The position numbers and the translations under genes are program-made. From positions 772,514,552-772,578,551 of the forward strand of contig CM060918.1 of NCBI GenBank assembly GCA_030737875.1: a DNA stretch of 64,000 nucleotides, in the 5' to 3' direction. Position 1 is the stretch's first letter. Every line of letters starts with the position of its first letter. This stretch comes from Allium sativum. Its lineage: Eukaryota; Streptophyta; Magnoliopsida; Asparagales; Amaryllidaceae. The notes under the pieces were generated by a model that ran no database searches, was not told the DNA's origin, and was given only the letters and a program-made list of their open reading frames with translations. Shown here one piece after another: positions 46,438 through 60,021 of this stretch.

Positions 46438-48847
46438 CTGTAAAACTAAACCACTAGCTACCAGTGTGGAAATTAGTGGGTACCTAGAGTTTAGGAAGGA
46501 ACAATAAACTCCAAGTTAGTCATGGGACTGGTACGAGAACATAAAACAAATATTTTTAAGGTTTATTTTAAAGTTGGAAAATTCACCCGACCACGCCGCT
46601 AATGCGGAACGGGTTTACTCCATGTGAATACTCGTACATATAAATTTGCAATAACTTTTTAGAAAATGAAGCTATCATAAGCTCGTCCCACATCACACAA
46701 TGCAAGCGCACACCAGATGATAGAGTTTGGTCTTATGATAACCAAAAATGTCTTCATACGTGAAAATCCTCTTCATATTATTATTAGTGCATAGTGTAAA
46801 AAAAAATCAAAAATAAATGTATCAACCTTAGATGTCATAGTACCCCATCCTACTATATCACCATAGGTATAAAAAATAAAACCATAAGGTCACGTATTGG
46901 AGATTTGGGTTTCCAACTTGATGATTCCTGGTACGAAACATCAATCGGGAACACAAGTGAAGTGTATCTCACGGTTTTCATCCAGGCTCGGACACCAACT
47001 ACAAGTCATGAGGTAAATCACCGGTTTTTCATCGAGACTCAGACACCGAACATACCCAATTCCCCAAATTCACAAGTGGTACCACCGCCGCAGCTTTAAA
47101 CACAAATTATGTATATATAAACAACTTAACCGCCAGTTTCTCATCAATCCGAGGTGTGAGGTTCATCGATGTCATGGTGTACACAAAGCTACGATTCAAT
47201 AAGCCATGCTTTGATCATCATTTGCTCATTACATAACTCGAGTATGCCACATTGTCCGTTCATAACATGTCACTGATTTCTATCAATACATAACCTCTAA
47301 GTTCGTATATCTTAGAGACGGGAAAAATTTATTGCCACATATCTGATATATATTAACAGAAATCAGTGTTATGCATTCAATTACAATAATGTCAAAGACA
47401 CAATCCATACAAGTCCGTTTTGGGTCTGAACGGAACGATAATCCGAAAATTCTCAAACATATTCGGACCTCATGACACTTATAACCTCATATCGGGTGTA
47501 CGGCTCGATTAGAGACATCAGCAATCAATCTAAATAATCCAAAGATTCTCGGTCATCATTCGTCATTTTTTGATCTTGGATTGCTTCATAACGTCAAATT
47601 ATTATTTGGAATGGTTTTCAGATTTACATCTGATCCTGGTCCTTCCAAATAATAAGCGTGCTTTAAAACAACAGCTATGGATATACCGGTTTCAGTTCAA
47701 ATATCCTTCCCAATTGTTATCAATTCATTTCAGAATAAGGGTGGATTCGTTTCAAAATTCCTTCAACCCTGTTACCATTTTATCTCCTCTTTATAAATCC
47801 CATATTCAAAATCCCTTTATTCGTTATTGTCATTTTTATTCGTCTTTTCTAAATTTGGTTTGAAAACTTCATACACAAGTATTTACCACTTTATAACTTT
47901 CCAAAATATTTCAAAAACCCCTTTTTATAGTTTAAATAATAGTTCTTCAATCGTAAATCTCGAACTAAATCATTTTCAGGGAAATGGTAAAACTTTACAT
48001 ACGTACTATAAAATAGCTGTTTAAACCAAATAATTTCAAATCATTTAAGGGTTTAATTCCTTTATTCAAATCATTTTAAATAAAGAACAAAGCTTCTTAA
48101 AATTCCAAAATTGTTCTAAATTCAAAGGGTTTTAATTAAATTCCAAATTAGATTTTGAAATAACCACCCCGTTCGTCGGATTAGTTAAGGATAACCAAGG
48201 AGAGCAAAAAATTATATTTTCCAAACCCATGCCTAGACACTATCCTCTATGTCATCCTAGAACGTTCTGGTATGTATATACATATGTATAACTGAAAGAG
48301 CTGTCATCAATATATATTTTCACACATTTGATAACGGTTGAATATTTGCCCAATATTTTTCTAATTCATAATTAAAGTTTTCGTAACTTCAATTAAACCG
48401 TATTCCAAATCCATTGGAAACTTAATATAATATTACCAAATTTGTATAATTGTTGTAAAACTTATCAATGGTTTTAAAAAATGGAACCAAGTGTATTTAA
48501 TAAAACCAATGTTTGGTTACATACTCAAATCAATTTTTTTATAATTAGATTTTAAAACTTATGGATAACTATGAAACTAAACATTTACATGCAACTCAAA
48601 AATAAAATTTTTAGTTAGATTTCAAAACTTGTTTCAACCTTAAGAGTCCAAAACTAATTTAAAGGCATTTCCAAAATCATTTCATTTTTTGTGAAAATTG
48701 TTTAATTATTCGTAACTTAAGCTTCCAAATTATTTAAAAATTTGGATTTCAAAAATTGACTTTCAACAATTTTCTTTTATTACTTAAATAATCGTGATTC
48801 ACATAAGAAGGAGATTTAAATTGACTACCCATATAAATCCACTACTA

Positions 48848-48881
<34 letters not shown>

Positions 48882-49131
48882 TGCAACATAATCAATCTAT
48901 ATTAACAAAATTTCATCCACCAATATTACAACAATTAGATAGTCACCTATTTGTGCGCAAGTGTTACATTAAATAACGCTTAGTGTTTAGTGTTCTAACT
49001 TACACAAACATCCATTCAAACATGTCATGCAACATATCAATATTCACATGTCATAAATTAACGCTAAAGAATTATAATTATCAGCTAATTGAAATTAACC
49101 ATTTAAATAAATTTAAATTAATTGTTCTCAC
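46438..49131 (-). other. Candidate LTR-internal intron (G 3' LTR)
   Basis: Minus-strand donor CCG|GTGAGA at 49131 and acceptor AGTTTTACAG ending at 46438. Both are conserved in the other G LTR (57402 and 54642), and the acceptor is also similar in D. Confidence 0.35.
48851..48880. repeat. (TG)15 microsatellite in G 3' LTR
   Basis: Fifteen TG units. The equivalent position in the other LTR (57143-57153) has only about five. Confidence 0.97.
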
Positions 49132-51255
49132 CGGTATTGCTTTCCAATCTTCACCGTCAACACCTCGTATCTACTGCGAGCCGGCTTGAAAGATTACGTA
49201 CAACTTTGCTCACAACTTTACGTGCAAATTTCATCCAGCAAACTCAAAATTGTATGCATATAAAATATATACCCTTTCCCTTTATACTTAACTCTATCTC
49301 TACAATTTCCAAAGTAAGAAGAGGCCAAGGGCGTTCAGTATTGACTCGAGCAGGGGTAGTGGCGGAGCTGGGTGTCTGGTGGAGCTCTGGCTGAGCTGAT
49401 GTGGCTTAGAGGTGAGAGGAAAGGTTGTCTTTGCTTGTGGGGTTTAAATGAGGGCGACATCTACTTTGGAGGGAAGTGCGCGTGCGGCTGAGGCATCGGG
49501 TGGTGCAGAAGGAGTGGTGACGAATGGTGCTCTAGGCGATGACTGTGCAATGCGTCGGAGTTGGCTATAGGAGGAGAGAGAAAGAATACGAGGGTGAAGG
49601 TGCTACTGTTTTGAGGGGAACAATGGTTTTTGTGTAGGAAGTAAAGAGTATGGGTCACGTGAAAGGGAAGATGTAGTCTAGGTGGGTTCCTTGGCGGTGC
49701 AGCTGGGTGGTATCAGGCACAGGAGGTGGTGTGTAGTGCGGTGTACAGATGGGCGATGGAGCTGAAGATGGGGAAGTATGGTGGGAGGTGAGTGTGTTTA
49801 TGATGAAGTAGTTAACCAAATTGCATGGAAGAAGGGAGACAACAGGAGTGGATTTAGAGGTGGGTGGAGCTGGTGAACTATTGACACCGGTGTGCAGTGA
49901 AGTGTAGCGGAGGAAGGTGTATGGGAGCGGTGGAGCTAAAAACTAGGGAGGCGGAAAACAATAGGGTGATAAAGGAGAATGGGCGTGGGTGGGAAAGAGG
50001 ACGTCGGAAGTTGATGTCGGTGGGATGCGGAGCAATGGTGTCAGGCGAGGAGGTTGTGGGTTGCAGGCATCGCGGCGGAGAGAGAAAGATGGCGTTGTGG
50101 TGCTGAATGGGGTGGCCAAACCGATTTTGATGAGGAAGGAGAGATTCTTTTAATTAGTTGAGAGGATAAAACAGATGCGCAGGAATTTGTTTGTGTGAAA
50201 GGAGAGAAATAAGTTTGCTTAGTAATAGGAAGGAGGAATGAGATAAGAGAAAAGTGTGTTAGGCGATGGAGGTGAGGAGCTCTTTTTATTTCTCTCGTTC
50301 GAATTTTTTATTGAGTATAGCATTGGATTCTCTACACACACGCTGTTTGAAATCTTTGGGCACTGTTTCTAAAATCTTTGCACTCATATGGCAAGATTTT
50401 AGACCAGATTTTATCAGATATTGTTGCATGCCATATCTCTTTAAAAGGAGGAAAACTTGTTTTGTTCCTTGCGAACGGTATGCGAACGTTAGGGTAAAAC
50501 ACGAACTAACAAACAATGTTGCTTGTTTTAAATTTCAACACTTCTGGATAAATTAAATTAATGCGAACGCAATAATGCGCATATTCTATCTTACGGTTTT
50601 CTTTTTTTGCTTTGTTATGTTGAACGCATCTCAAAAAATTGAATTCTAAAATTAAATTAACGTTTTATTTTCACTGTTTACACTCAACGGCTTGACTTGA
50701 AATAAATTATTCTTGACGATATTTTGCTTCGCAATTTAAATTTGTTCAAATTAAATTTCAAGATTATTTCAAAATTTATCTTTATTTTCATCGTCATATT
50801 TCAAATACAAAATTTGTAATATCGTTAATTCTGGCAAAATGTTTAAATTAAGCTTATATTTACAAACACCATTTCATTTTAAAAGTGAATACTACGTTCA
50901 AAATAAAGTCCAAGTTCAAATTTTGAATTTCAAATATAAGCATACATTTTTCTCCTTAAACCGAATTGCACGATTAATATTAAATTCATTTCTTACTTAA
51001 ATTACAAAATAAATTAATAATGGTAATAACTCTTGTTTTCTATAATGTTCATACTAAATTCAACCAAGGAATTCTAACGTTAAAGATACAAATCGGTTAG
51101 AAATGTAAATCTCGGTTTAAAATGTTTATAAATCCACAGAAAGAGTTCACTCAAATTTCGTTCAAAATAGACAAAATTCCAAATATAAATATATATTTTA
51201 CGTTAAATTTTAATTCAAATTATATTTTAAACGTCAAAATTTCTAGTTCGTTACA

Positions 51256-51268
51256 ATCTCCCCCACTT
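51256..51268 (-). other. Polypurine tract of G
   Basis: The minus strand reads AAGTGGGGGAGAT next to the 3' LTR edge. Confidence 0.85.
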
Positions 51269-53059
51269 AAAGCTTTTCGTCCTATAAAAGGAGAGGTTGA
51301 CAAAATTATGCTGAAGTAAAATAAATCTTATTTACAAAATTTATTAAGACCAACATATAAATAAATCTTATTGAATCGAACTACTTTACATTACCTAATA
51401 GGCTTGAAAATTCATCTAAAGGTCTTAATAGATTAAACACAAAATTTTATCATACAACTAAATTGGTAAAACTTCTTATGTCAAAACTAATATTTGAGCA
51501 AGACTTAAATCATTGTATAAACTAAGTAAAGAAATTTGCTGTGTAATGTAAAAGAAAGCTATGTTCAAAGTATAGAAAAAACTAGGTAAACGTAGTTTAA
51601 AACGATAAAGTTATTTTAAAATAAGTTGCTTTTGATTAAAAGTTTTTTTTTTTTAAATTCAAAGAGTTTAATATAAGATAGCCTTTATAATAAAATGGTT
51701 AAATATAGGCAATTTAGCAAACTCAGTAGAAAATAGTTAATGAAATAAAAATAGTAAAATAATATAGATAAAAGAACTTGAAATAAATAAATCATAGGTA
51801 CAAATGCAAAATATAGTAATTTAGTGAGATGATAAGTTAAGTAAACTGAATAGATTAGATAAGTTAAATTAAAGTGCTATATAAATTACGATATTTCAAA
51901 ACATTTAAAAGCCTCAAAATGATTTCTCTAAACTTAAAATCCTGTTTTCATTCCGAACCATTGAAATACTACATATTTTTTCATATAGAGAATCATACTT
52001 CACTTCGGGATTTGAAAACAAAATTTGCCTTCAAAATTTCAAACATTCTATAATGAATTCGAATCAATCAATATATTATTAGTTCAAGAAGTTTTCCCAC
52101 ATGACGGGCTATTGAGTACCACCCATAAAATGCATCTAATCTCTCATCATAACCCAATTTAGTCACGGGTTACTTGAACAAACCAAATCATTTCATATCT
52201 CGAAGTTGTAAATCATTTCACAACCAAATTTATAAATACTTTTAACCATAGTTTTTGTTTCCAAATATTTCAAAATATCGTGATTCAAGTCGTCGAAATT
52301 CCTTTTATTTACCACTTCATGAAAATGAATTTCAATTTATTCTGAGCATTCTTTCCAACGATGATACATAAATTGATCTTTTCTAATAGATTCATAAAAC
52401 TTTCTTTTCAATAGTTGGAAATCAAAAATGGAATACAATAAAATTTTCAGCTTTTCGAACATGCAACTTATGTTTCCATATCTTCGAAATTAACAATCTT
52501 ATTCAACGTTTCAAGCCATTCAAATCATTTGAATTTTATGCAAATTCAACCCTTTCTAAATTCTAAAGTTTCTGAAAATCATTTACACTTCGTACATCAT
52601 TTTAACTTCCTTTAGATCACATTTCAATATTGTTTCAAAGATTTCCAAATAATTTCCATATTCTCATAATATTTTTGAAGAGTTTGATTTCATATTTAAA
52701 AGTCATATTCATGTAGTAACCATTTGAAATCCAAAATTTATGAATTTTATTCATTCTTGTTTCAAATATCGAAACTTGTTTGAAATTTTACCTTATTCAA
52801 CTAGTCGAACGAAAATCTCTTGAAACATTTCTTTTCAAAATACCATCATGCTTCCACTCCGATTTAGCATGTAATTTTTTTCTTGGAAATCCTTTTCAAA
52901 TTTGAATTAGGGTCTAAATTCTAGTATCTCATTTAACAAATTAAATTTTGGAGAAAATAAACTGACAATATTATTATACAAAGATTTTGATTAACCCAAC
53001 ATTCATACATTCATTCTTAACTTTATAATTGATTATTAATCTTAATACGTTCACTTCTT
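51269..53059 (-). other. G interior without coding potential
   Basis: 1.8 kb of AT-rich DNA where pol would be expected. No reverse transcriptase, RNase H or integrase motif was seen in either strand. Confidence 0.6.
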
Positions 53060-53478
53060 GGCCTTGTACTACTCTTAGAGTTAACCCTACGGATTGAAAA
53101 CTTTTCCTTCTAGCGCTACTTTTGACGAAGACGATACTTTTCCAATCGGTTTTTCTCTCCTTTCCAACAGACAGTCTCGAGCTAAATGCCCTTTCTTTAT
53201 GCATCAATGACACTTCCTTTCCGCTGCAGGGTCCTTGATTTCTTTCTTTCTTTTAGGGCATTTATTCATTAATGTCTAGTTCTCTTACACTTGAAACAAA
53301 ATATATCCTTTCGAATAACTTTCTTCTTCTTTTTAGATCTATTTGGGCAGAAAGCTGCATAATGACTATTTCTAAAACATCTATAACACTGGATATCCTT
53401 ATATTTTCTAAGCTTCTCGGTCTCCTCTTCTTCCTTCCGAGAGCTAGTGTTCTTTTTGCTTGCTTTTGAGTCATCCAA
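53060..53478 (-). pseudogene. gag: Decayed gag with three CCHC zinc knuckles (element G)
   Basis: On the minus strand the first knuckle is intact: CYRCFRNSHYAAFC (C-x2-C-x4-H-x4-C). The second, CFKCKRTRH, loses frame directly after His, with the remaining Cys readable in another frame. The third has a stop codon between its first two Cys, then CIKKGHLARDC. Basic linkers separate them. Such triple knuckles bind RNA in retrotransposon Gag. The N-terminal capsid part (toward 54.3 kb) is not recognisable. The copy is non-functional. Confidence 0.65.
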
Positions 53479-54334
53479 AACTCACCCCTTGATATCCCAA
53501 ATTCCGTTTTGCTTTAAGAGACAACCTCAATTTTTTAAAAAGGGTTACACTGTTTTTCTCGTTTTCCTAATTTATCAACTTGCTTAATTATAATTAATCA
53601 CATTGTACCATTTATTTTCAAGTATTCAAGTACTTATTATTTCCCTATCCATATTCAGGGTTTACTGGTTTAAGGTCTTTCGAATTCTAAGCTACTTAAT
53701 TTCACCCCTTTCCATTTCAAAACGCCTGGTTTTGCTCTTCCAAATTTCATTTTAGTTCACTTACGAATTAAAAATTTTATACTTTACAAATAAGGAAGAT
53801 GTCACTCATTTAAATTTCGCTTATCTATTCAAACATTTTATTAAAATTTATCCAAACACTTTCAAATACTTATCTAAATAGTTTTAATTATTTCTCGATG
53901 TTTAAATTGGAATCATATAGTCATCCCACTTTCGTAACTCGAAAATAAATACTGATGATGATGATGCATCAATCATCAGAATCATCCCCGAGCGACTGGA
54001 GTGTGATTCTATTTCTATTTAGTACATACAGGGCTTCGTACATACGTTGGCCATGCGTATATTCGAAATCTTCATATACTAATAGTCCAATCGCGACGTC
54101 GAATAAAATACTTGAAAATTCTTATTAAAGTTGTATTTCAGATAATTATGCTTTTCAAAACCATTTAATTAGTTGAAAAATAATTTATAATTTTCAAAAT
54201 ACGCTCTCTCAATGAAATATTCCAGAATCTCATACTAGGGCATTCCTAATCCTATCTCTAATGAGATATTATAACTCTGATGAGTTCTATCTTTCATTCA
54301 AATATGTCATACCCTACAGCTTTGTATAACCAAA

Positions 54335-54346
54335 GCTCTGATACCA
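54335..54346 (-). other. Primer-binding site of G
   Basis: The minus strand reads TGGTATCAGAGC, four bases from the LTR edge. Confidence 0.88.
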
Positions 54347-54350
54347 CAAA

Positions 54351-57300
54351 TGTAACGACCCGCCTTTTTGCTTGGTTTTCGCTTGTAATTAAACCAACTT
54401 AAACCATTCACAAAGACGGATTGTTATGGATAGCAACATATGTTGAACAAAATACAGAACTTTCCATTTCATAATACAATGTTACATCAGAGTTATAAGG
54501 AATATCAGAGTTACAATAAATTATACAACAGAAAGAAAATATATTCTCATCGGAAGAAGTAATGGATATAGCGAAAAATCCAACTTTAGCTCGAAGCTCT
54601 AACTCATAACGCGCTCTGAATCTTGCTCCAAGGATTTATAACTGTAAAACTAAACCACTAGCTGCTCGTATGGAAAATTAGTGGGCACCCAGAGTTTAGG
54701 AAGGAACAATAAACTGTAGGTTAGTCATGGGACTAGTGTAAAAACATAAAATATTATTTTTAGGGTTTATTTTAAAGTTGGAAAATTCACCGGACTACGC
54801 CGCCAATGGGAACAAGTTTACTCCATGTAAATACCCGTGCATATAAATTCACAACGACTTTTTGGAAACTGAAGCTATCATAAGCTCGTCCCACATCACA
54901 CAATGCAAGCGCACACCAAATGGGCGAGTTTTGTCTTATGATAACCAACAATGCCTTCATATGTGAAAATCCCCTTCATATTATTATTAATGCATAGTGT
55001 AGAAAACAAATTTGAAAACAAATGTATCAATCTTAGACGGCATCGTACCCTATCCTACTATATCGCCATAGGTATACAAATAAAATCGTAAGGTCACGAA
55101 TTGGAGATTTGGGTTTCCAACTTTATGATTCCTGGAATGAAAAATCAATCGAAAACACAAGCAAAGTGTATCTCATGGTTGTCATCCAAGCTCGGCCACC
55201 AACTACAAGTAGCGAGGTAAATAACCGGTTTTCGTCCAGACTCGGACATCGAACATACCCGATTCCCCCAAGTTCACAAGTGGTACCACCGCCGCAGCTT
55301 TCAACACAAACTATGTATGTATAAACAACCTAATCGCCAGTTTCTCATCCATCCAGGGTGTGGGGTTCATCGATGTCACGGTGTACACAAAGCTACGCTT
55401 CAATAAGCCACACTATGATCGTCATTTTCTCATTATAAAACTCGAGTATACCACATTGTCAGTTCACAACATGTCACTGATTTCTATCAATACATAACCT
55501 CTAAATTCGTATATCTTCGAGACGGGAATAATTTATTGCCACATATACGATATATATTAACAGAAATCAGTGCTACGCAGTCAATTACAATGTCATACAC
55601 ACAATCCATACAAGTCCGTTCTTGGTCTGAACGGAACGATAATCCGAAAATTCTCAAATATATTCGAACCTCATGCCAGTTATAACATCGTATCGGGTGT
55701 ACGGCCCGATTAGAGACATCAGCAATCAATCTAAATAATCCAAAGATTCTCGGTCTTCATTTGTCATTTCTCAACCTTGGATTGCTTCATAACGTCGAAT
55801 TATTATTTGGAATGGTTTTCAGAATTACTTCTGATCCCGGTCTTTCCAAATAATAAGCGTACTTTAAAACAATAGCTATGGACTATACCGGTTTCAGTTC
55901 AAATCTCCTTCTCAATGGTTATCAATTCATTTCAGAATAAGGGTGGATTCGTTTCAAAATGCCTTCAATCCCGTTACCATCTTATCTCCTCTTTATAAAT
56001 CCCATATTCAAAATCCCTTTATTCGTTGTTGTCATTTTTATTCGCCTTTTCAAAATTTGGATTGAAAGCTTCATACATAAATATTTATCACTTTATAACT
56101 TTCCAAAGTATTTCAGAAACCCCTTTTTATAGTCTATATAATAGTCCTTGAATCGTAAATCTCAAACTAAATCATTTTTAGGGAAATGGTAAAACGTTAC
56201 ATACGTATTATAGAATAGCTATTTAAACCAAACAAGTTCAAAATCATTTAAAGGTTTAAATCCTTTATTCAAATCATTTTAAATAATGAACAACGCTTGT
56301 TAAAATTCCAAAATTGTTCTAAATTCAAAGGGTTTTAATTAAATTCCAAATTAGATTTTGAAATAACCATCCCGTTCGTTGGATCAGTTAGGGATTGCCC
56401 GGGAGAGCAGGAAATTATATTTTCCAAACCCAAGCCTAAACACTATCCTCTCTGTCATCCTAGAATGTTCTGGTATGTATGTATATTGAAAGAGCTATCA
56501 TCAATATATATATATATATGTATGTATACATGTATGTATATATATATGTATGTATGTATGTATGTGTGTATGTATACGTATTCACACATTTGATAACGGT
56601 TAAATATTTTCCCAATCCTTTTCTAATTCATAAATAAATTTTCTTTACTTCAATTAAACCATATTTCAAGTCCCTTGGAAACTTAATATAATATTACCAA
56701 ATTTGTATAATTGTTTTAAAACTTACAAATGGTCTTTAAAATATGGAACCAAGTTTATTTAATAAAACAAATGTTTGGTTACATACTCAAATCATTTTTT
56801 TTTATAATTAAATTTTAAATCTTATGGATGGTTATGAAACTAAACATTTACATGCAACTCAAAAATCAATTTTTTAGTTAGATTTCAAAAATTGTTTCAA
56901 TTTAAGAGTCCAAAACTAATTTTAAGACATTTCCAAAATCATTTTGTTTTTTTGTGAAAATTGTTTAATTATTCATAGCTTAAGCTTCCAAATTATTTAA
57001 AAATTTGGATTTCAAAAATTAAATTTCAACATTTTTCTTTGGCGAGGCAAAACTTTCAACATTTTTCTTTTATTACTTAAATAATCGCGATTCACATAAG
57101 AAGGAGATTTAAATTGACTACCCATATAACTCCACCACTACAGTGTGTGTGTGATGCAACAAAATCAATTTACATGAACATGATTTCATCCATCAATAAT
57201 ACAACAATTAGACAGTTGTATATTTGTGTGCAAGCGTTGCGGTAAATAACGCTTAGTGTTTAGTGTTCTAACTTACAGAAATCCATTCAAACATGTCATG

Positions 57301-58047
57301 CAACAAATCAATATTCACATGTCATAAATTCAAACTAAAGAATTATAATTATGAGCTAATTGAAATTAACCATTTTAATAAATTTAAATTAGTTGTTCTC
57401 ACCGGTATTGCTTTCCAATCTTCACCGTCAACACCTCGTATCTACTACGAGATGGCTTGAAAGATCACGTACAACTTCGCTCACAACTTTATGTGCATAT
57501 TTCATCGAGCAAACTCAAAATTGTAGGTATATAAAATATATACTCTTTCCCTTTATACTTAACTCTATCTCTATACTTTCCAAAGCAAGAAGTGGCCGAG
57601 GGTGTTCAGTATTGCTCGAGCAGGAGTACTGGCGGAGCTGGGTGTCGGGTGGAGCTCTGGCAGAGCTGACGTGGCCTGGAGGTGAGGGGAAAGGTGGTGG
57701 AGGTGGTCTTTTCATGTGGGGTTTAAATGAAGGCGACATTTGCTTTGGAGGGAAGTGCGGATGCGGCTGAGGCGTCAGGTGGTGCGGAAGGAGTGGTGGC
57801 GACTGGTGATCTCGGCGGTGACTGGGCAGTGCATCGGAGTTGGCGGCAGGAGGAGAAGGTATACAAGGTGGAAGGCGCTACTGTTTTGAGGGGAACAGTG
57901 GTTTTTGTGTGGGAAGAAAAGAATAGGGGCCACGTGAAAGGGAAGATGCGGTCTAGGTGGGTTCCTTGGCGATGCAGCAGAGTGGTATCAAGCATCAGAG
58001 GTGTTGTGCGATGCAGTGTACAGATGGGCGATGGAGTTGAAGACGAG
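54351..58047 (-). repeat. G 5' LTR, truncated by A-right insertion
   Basis: Starts TGTAACGACCC and matches the other LTR to the point equivalent to about 49767. The candidate intron is 54642-57402. A TA/TATG-rich tract at about 56500-56575 is much longer than its counterpart near 48270-48320. Confidence 0.87.
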
Positions 58048-58532
58048 TTTAACACCCCGAATTTTAGTTAATTCTAAAATTCACTAATTACAGGATAAAT
58101 AATCTCAGACGTGGGAATTGGGGGTAACGGGCTGCGTTATTACGTTCGTCTCGGAAAAATACGCGAAATAGAGTCCAAGTTTTCGAGAATCGGAGTCCGT
58201 ATGGCCCGGTTATGGCCCAAAGAAGTTTGCAGAAAAATTAGAGCTAAAAACAGATTTAGGAATTTAAATTTAAATTTTAATTTAGAACCAGCGGGGCCAG
58301 GCGGGAAGATTCCCGCCCTAAGCATGTCAACAGGGCTGTCGACAGGCCTGTCGACAGGGGTGTCGACTTGCCTGTCGACTTGCCTGTCGACATGGCGTGT
58401 CGAACCAGGGTGCTTGGGTGCACCAGATCTGGTTTTCTGGCTAGGGCTGGGCTTGGTTCTAGAGATTTCCTAAATCTAACGGACCTAAATTAATCTAGGG
58501 TTAATCTAAGGGCCTAAAACACTCTCTTAATC

Positions 58533-58540
58533 TATAAATA
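58533..58540 (+). promoter_or_regulatory. TATA box of A-right LTR
   Basis: TATAAATA, same context as in A-left; it would drive transcription of this element. Confidence 0.7.
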
Positions 58541-58577
58541 CACCCTAAACCTACCTTAATCCATACTAAAAATAGAA

Positions 58578-58610
58578 ATGAAGGCCTCATGCCGCCAAAT
58601 TAAATCCTAG
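58578..58610 (+). other. Short upstream ORF in A leader
   Basis: A 10-codon ORF reading MKASCRQIKS about 40 nt after the TATA box. A-left has MMASCRQIKS at 3293-3325. It is the first ATG expected in the transcript. Confidence 0.45.
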
Positions 58611-58864
58611 AAGGAGTCTCCATTAATCTAAGAAGGAAGTTTCAAGCTAATCCCTCTCATATTATTCTCTAATCATCACCATCTTCATAATTAGCAACTA
58701 ATCCCTCTTCATAAGTTGGTTAATTTTGGGTTTGGTGAGTTTCTATCACTTTAGCATCAATTGTTAAAGTAAGTAGATTGGGTGTAATGAGACTTATGGT
58801 CTTAAATGCGGATTAGTGAGTTTGAATCATTTATAATGATATGTTACTCTATGTTGTTCTATGT

Positions 58865-59450
58865 TTATGCATATTTGATAAGTTGGTTTATGCATGCTTA
58901 ATAAGTTGATTTATGCATGTTTAACAAGTTGGTTTATGCATGTTTAACAAGTGGATTTATGCATATTTAATGAGTGGAATTATGCATGTTTAACAAAGTG
59001 AGTTATGCAAGTTAAGTATATGTTTAAATGCAAGTTTAATGTGAAATGCAAGTTATGCATGCTTATGCAAGTGTATGGATGCTTATGCAAGTCATATATA
59101 TGTTTAAATGCAAGATTTATGTGATATGCAAGTTATGCATGCTTATGCGAGTATATGAATACTTATGCAAGATATGTATATGCTTAAATGACATGATATG
59201 CAAGTTATGCATGCTTATGCAAGTATGTGAATGCTTATGCAAGTATGTGGATGCTTATGCAAGTATGTGAATGCTTATGCAAGTTATGTGTATGCTTAAA
59301 TGCATGTTTAACATGTTATGCAAGTTATAAGAATGCCTATATGAAAGTTTAACATGTTATGCAAGATATGTGTATGATAATATGCAAGCTCATATGCAAC
59401 ATGTTATGCAAATCATGTGTATGATAATATGCAAGTTTGGGTTAAATGTA
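58865..59450 (+). repeat. TATGCAAGT-type repeats, A-right
   Basis: Counterpart of 3560-4115, with rearranged copy numbers. An ORF through it (59046-59270) is only a translated repeat. Confidence 0.8.
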
Positions 59451-59798
59451 GTTGGGTTAATATATGTTCATATATGCAAGTTGACATCCTCTTAACCCAT
59501 GACAAAGTTTTATGCTAAACCCATGATATTTGTGATGCATCTTCCCCTTTATTATGTCATGTAATGAGAACGATTTACGTGGGGAACGATGGGGTTGGTA
59601 AATATGTTAATAAATGAATGATTGGGTATGATTAAGCATACCATAAAAATAAATTACCATAAGTGGGAATTTACCTATTGAGTTAGGTCTACCCCATGGG
59701 AATTTACCTATTGAGTTAGGTCTACCCATGTTATGGAAAACTTGATATTAATTAGGGATAATTAATATGGGGGTGATTAATTAGGTGTAATTAATCGA

Positions 59799-59897
59799 CT
59801 AAGACACGAGGTTGGACTCATTTGTAGTGTAAAACTGCCCGGACCCGACCGGCTTAACCAGTTGCTACAAATGTCAGCCCAATGTGAGAGGTCTTAG
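59799..59897 (+). other. Twin-hairpin copy 1 (A-right)
   Basis: Identical to 4477-4575 by eye. Confidence 0.75.
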
Positions 59898-59923
59898 CCA
59901 TAAATTAAATACGTGATTAAGGT

Positions 59924-60021
59924 AAAGACACGAGGTTAGACTCTGTTATGACGTAAGACTGCCCGGATTCTACCGGCTTAACCAGGCGGTCATAACAGCC
60001 AGTCTAATGTGGGAGGTCTTT
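59924..60021 (+). other. Twin-hairpin copy 2 (A-right)
   Basis: As 4602-4697. The outer stem AAAGAC with GTCTTT is intact here, whereas A-left has lost one base pair. Confidence 0.75.

Larger units (their letters stand above)
46165..51255 (-). repeat. G 3' LTR (5091 bp)
   Basis: Aligns along its length with 54351-58047, for example at 49750-49767 next to the A insertion point of the other copy. It holds a candidate intron (46438-49131), a (TG)15 tract and a possible TATA-like AAATAAAA on the minus strand near 50284. Confidence 0.87.
46165..58047 (-). mobile_element. Element G: long-LTR, gag-only Ty3/gypsy-type element, right part missing
   Basis: The left LTR is 5091 bp, the interior 3095 bp, and the right LTR is cut at 58047 by A-right. 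Edges read TGTAACGACCC and GTTACA (the left copy starts CGTAACG). A minus-strand PBS and a polypurine tract flank the interior. The only coding trace is a broken gag with CCHC motifs. It is related to family D. Confidence 0.85.

Noticed and set aside
57727..58071. 114- and 110-codon ORFs in a GC-richer stretch of the G LTR
   Set aside because: The matching region of the other G LTR (49440-49770) breaks both frames, and one ORF runs across the A insertion border. This is leader sequence, not a conserved gene.
59046..59270. 74-codon Cys/Met-rich ORF, and the similar one at 3976-4173
   Set aside because: They are translations of the TATGCAAGT repeat; copy number and frame differ between the two A LTRs.
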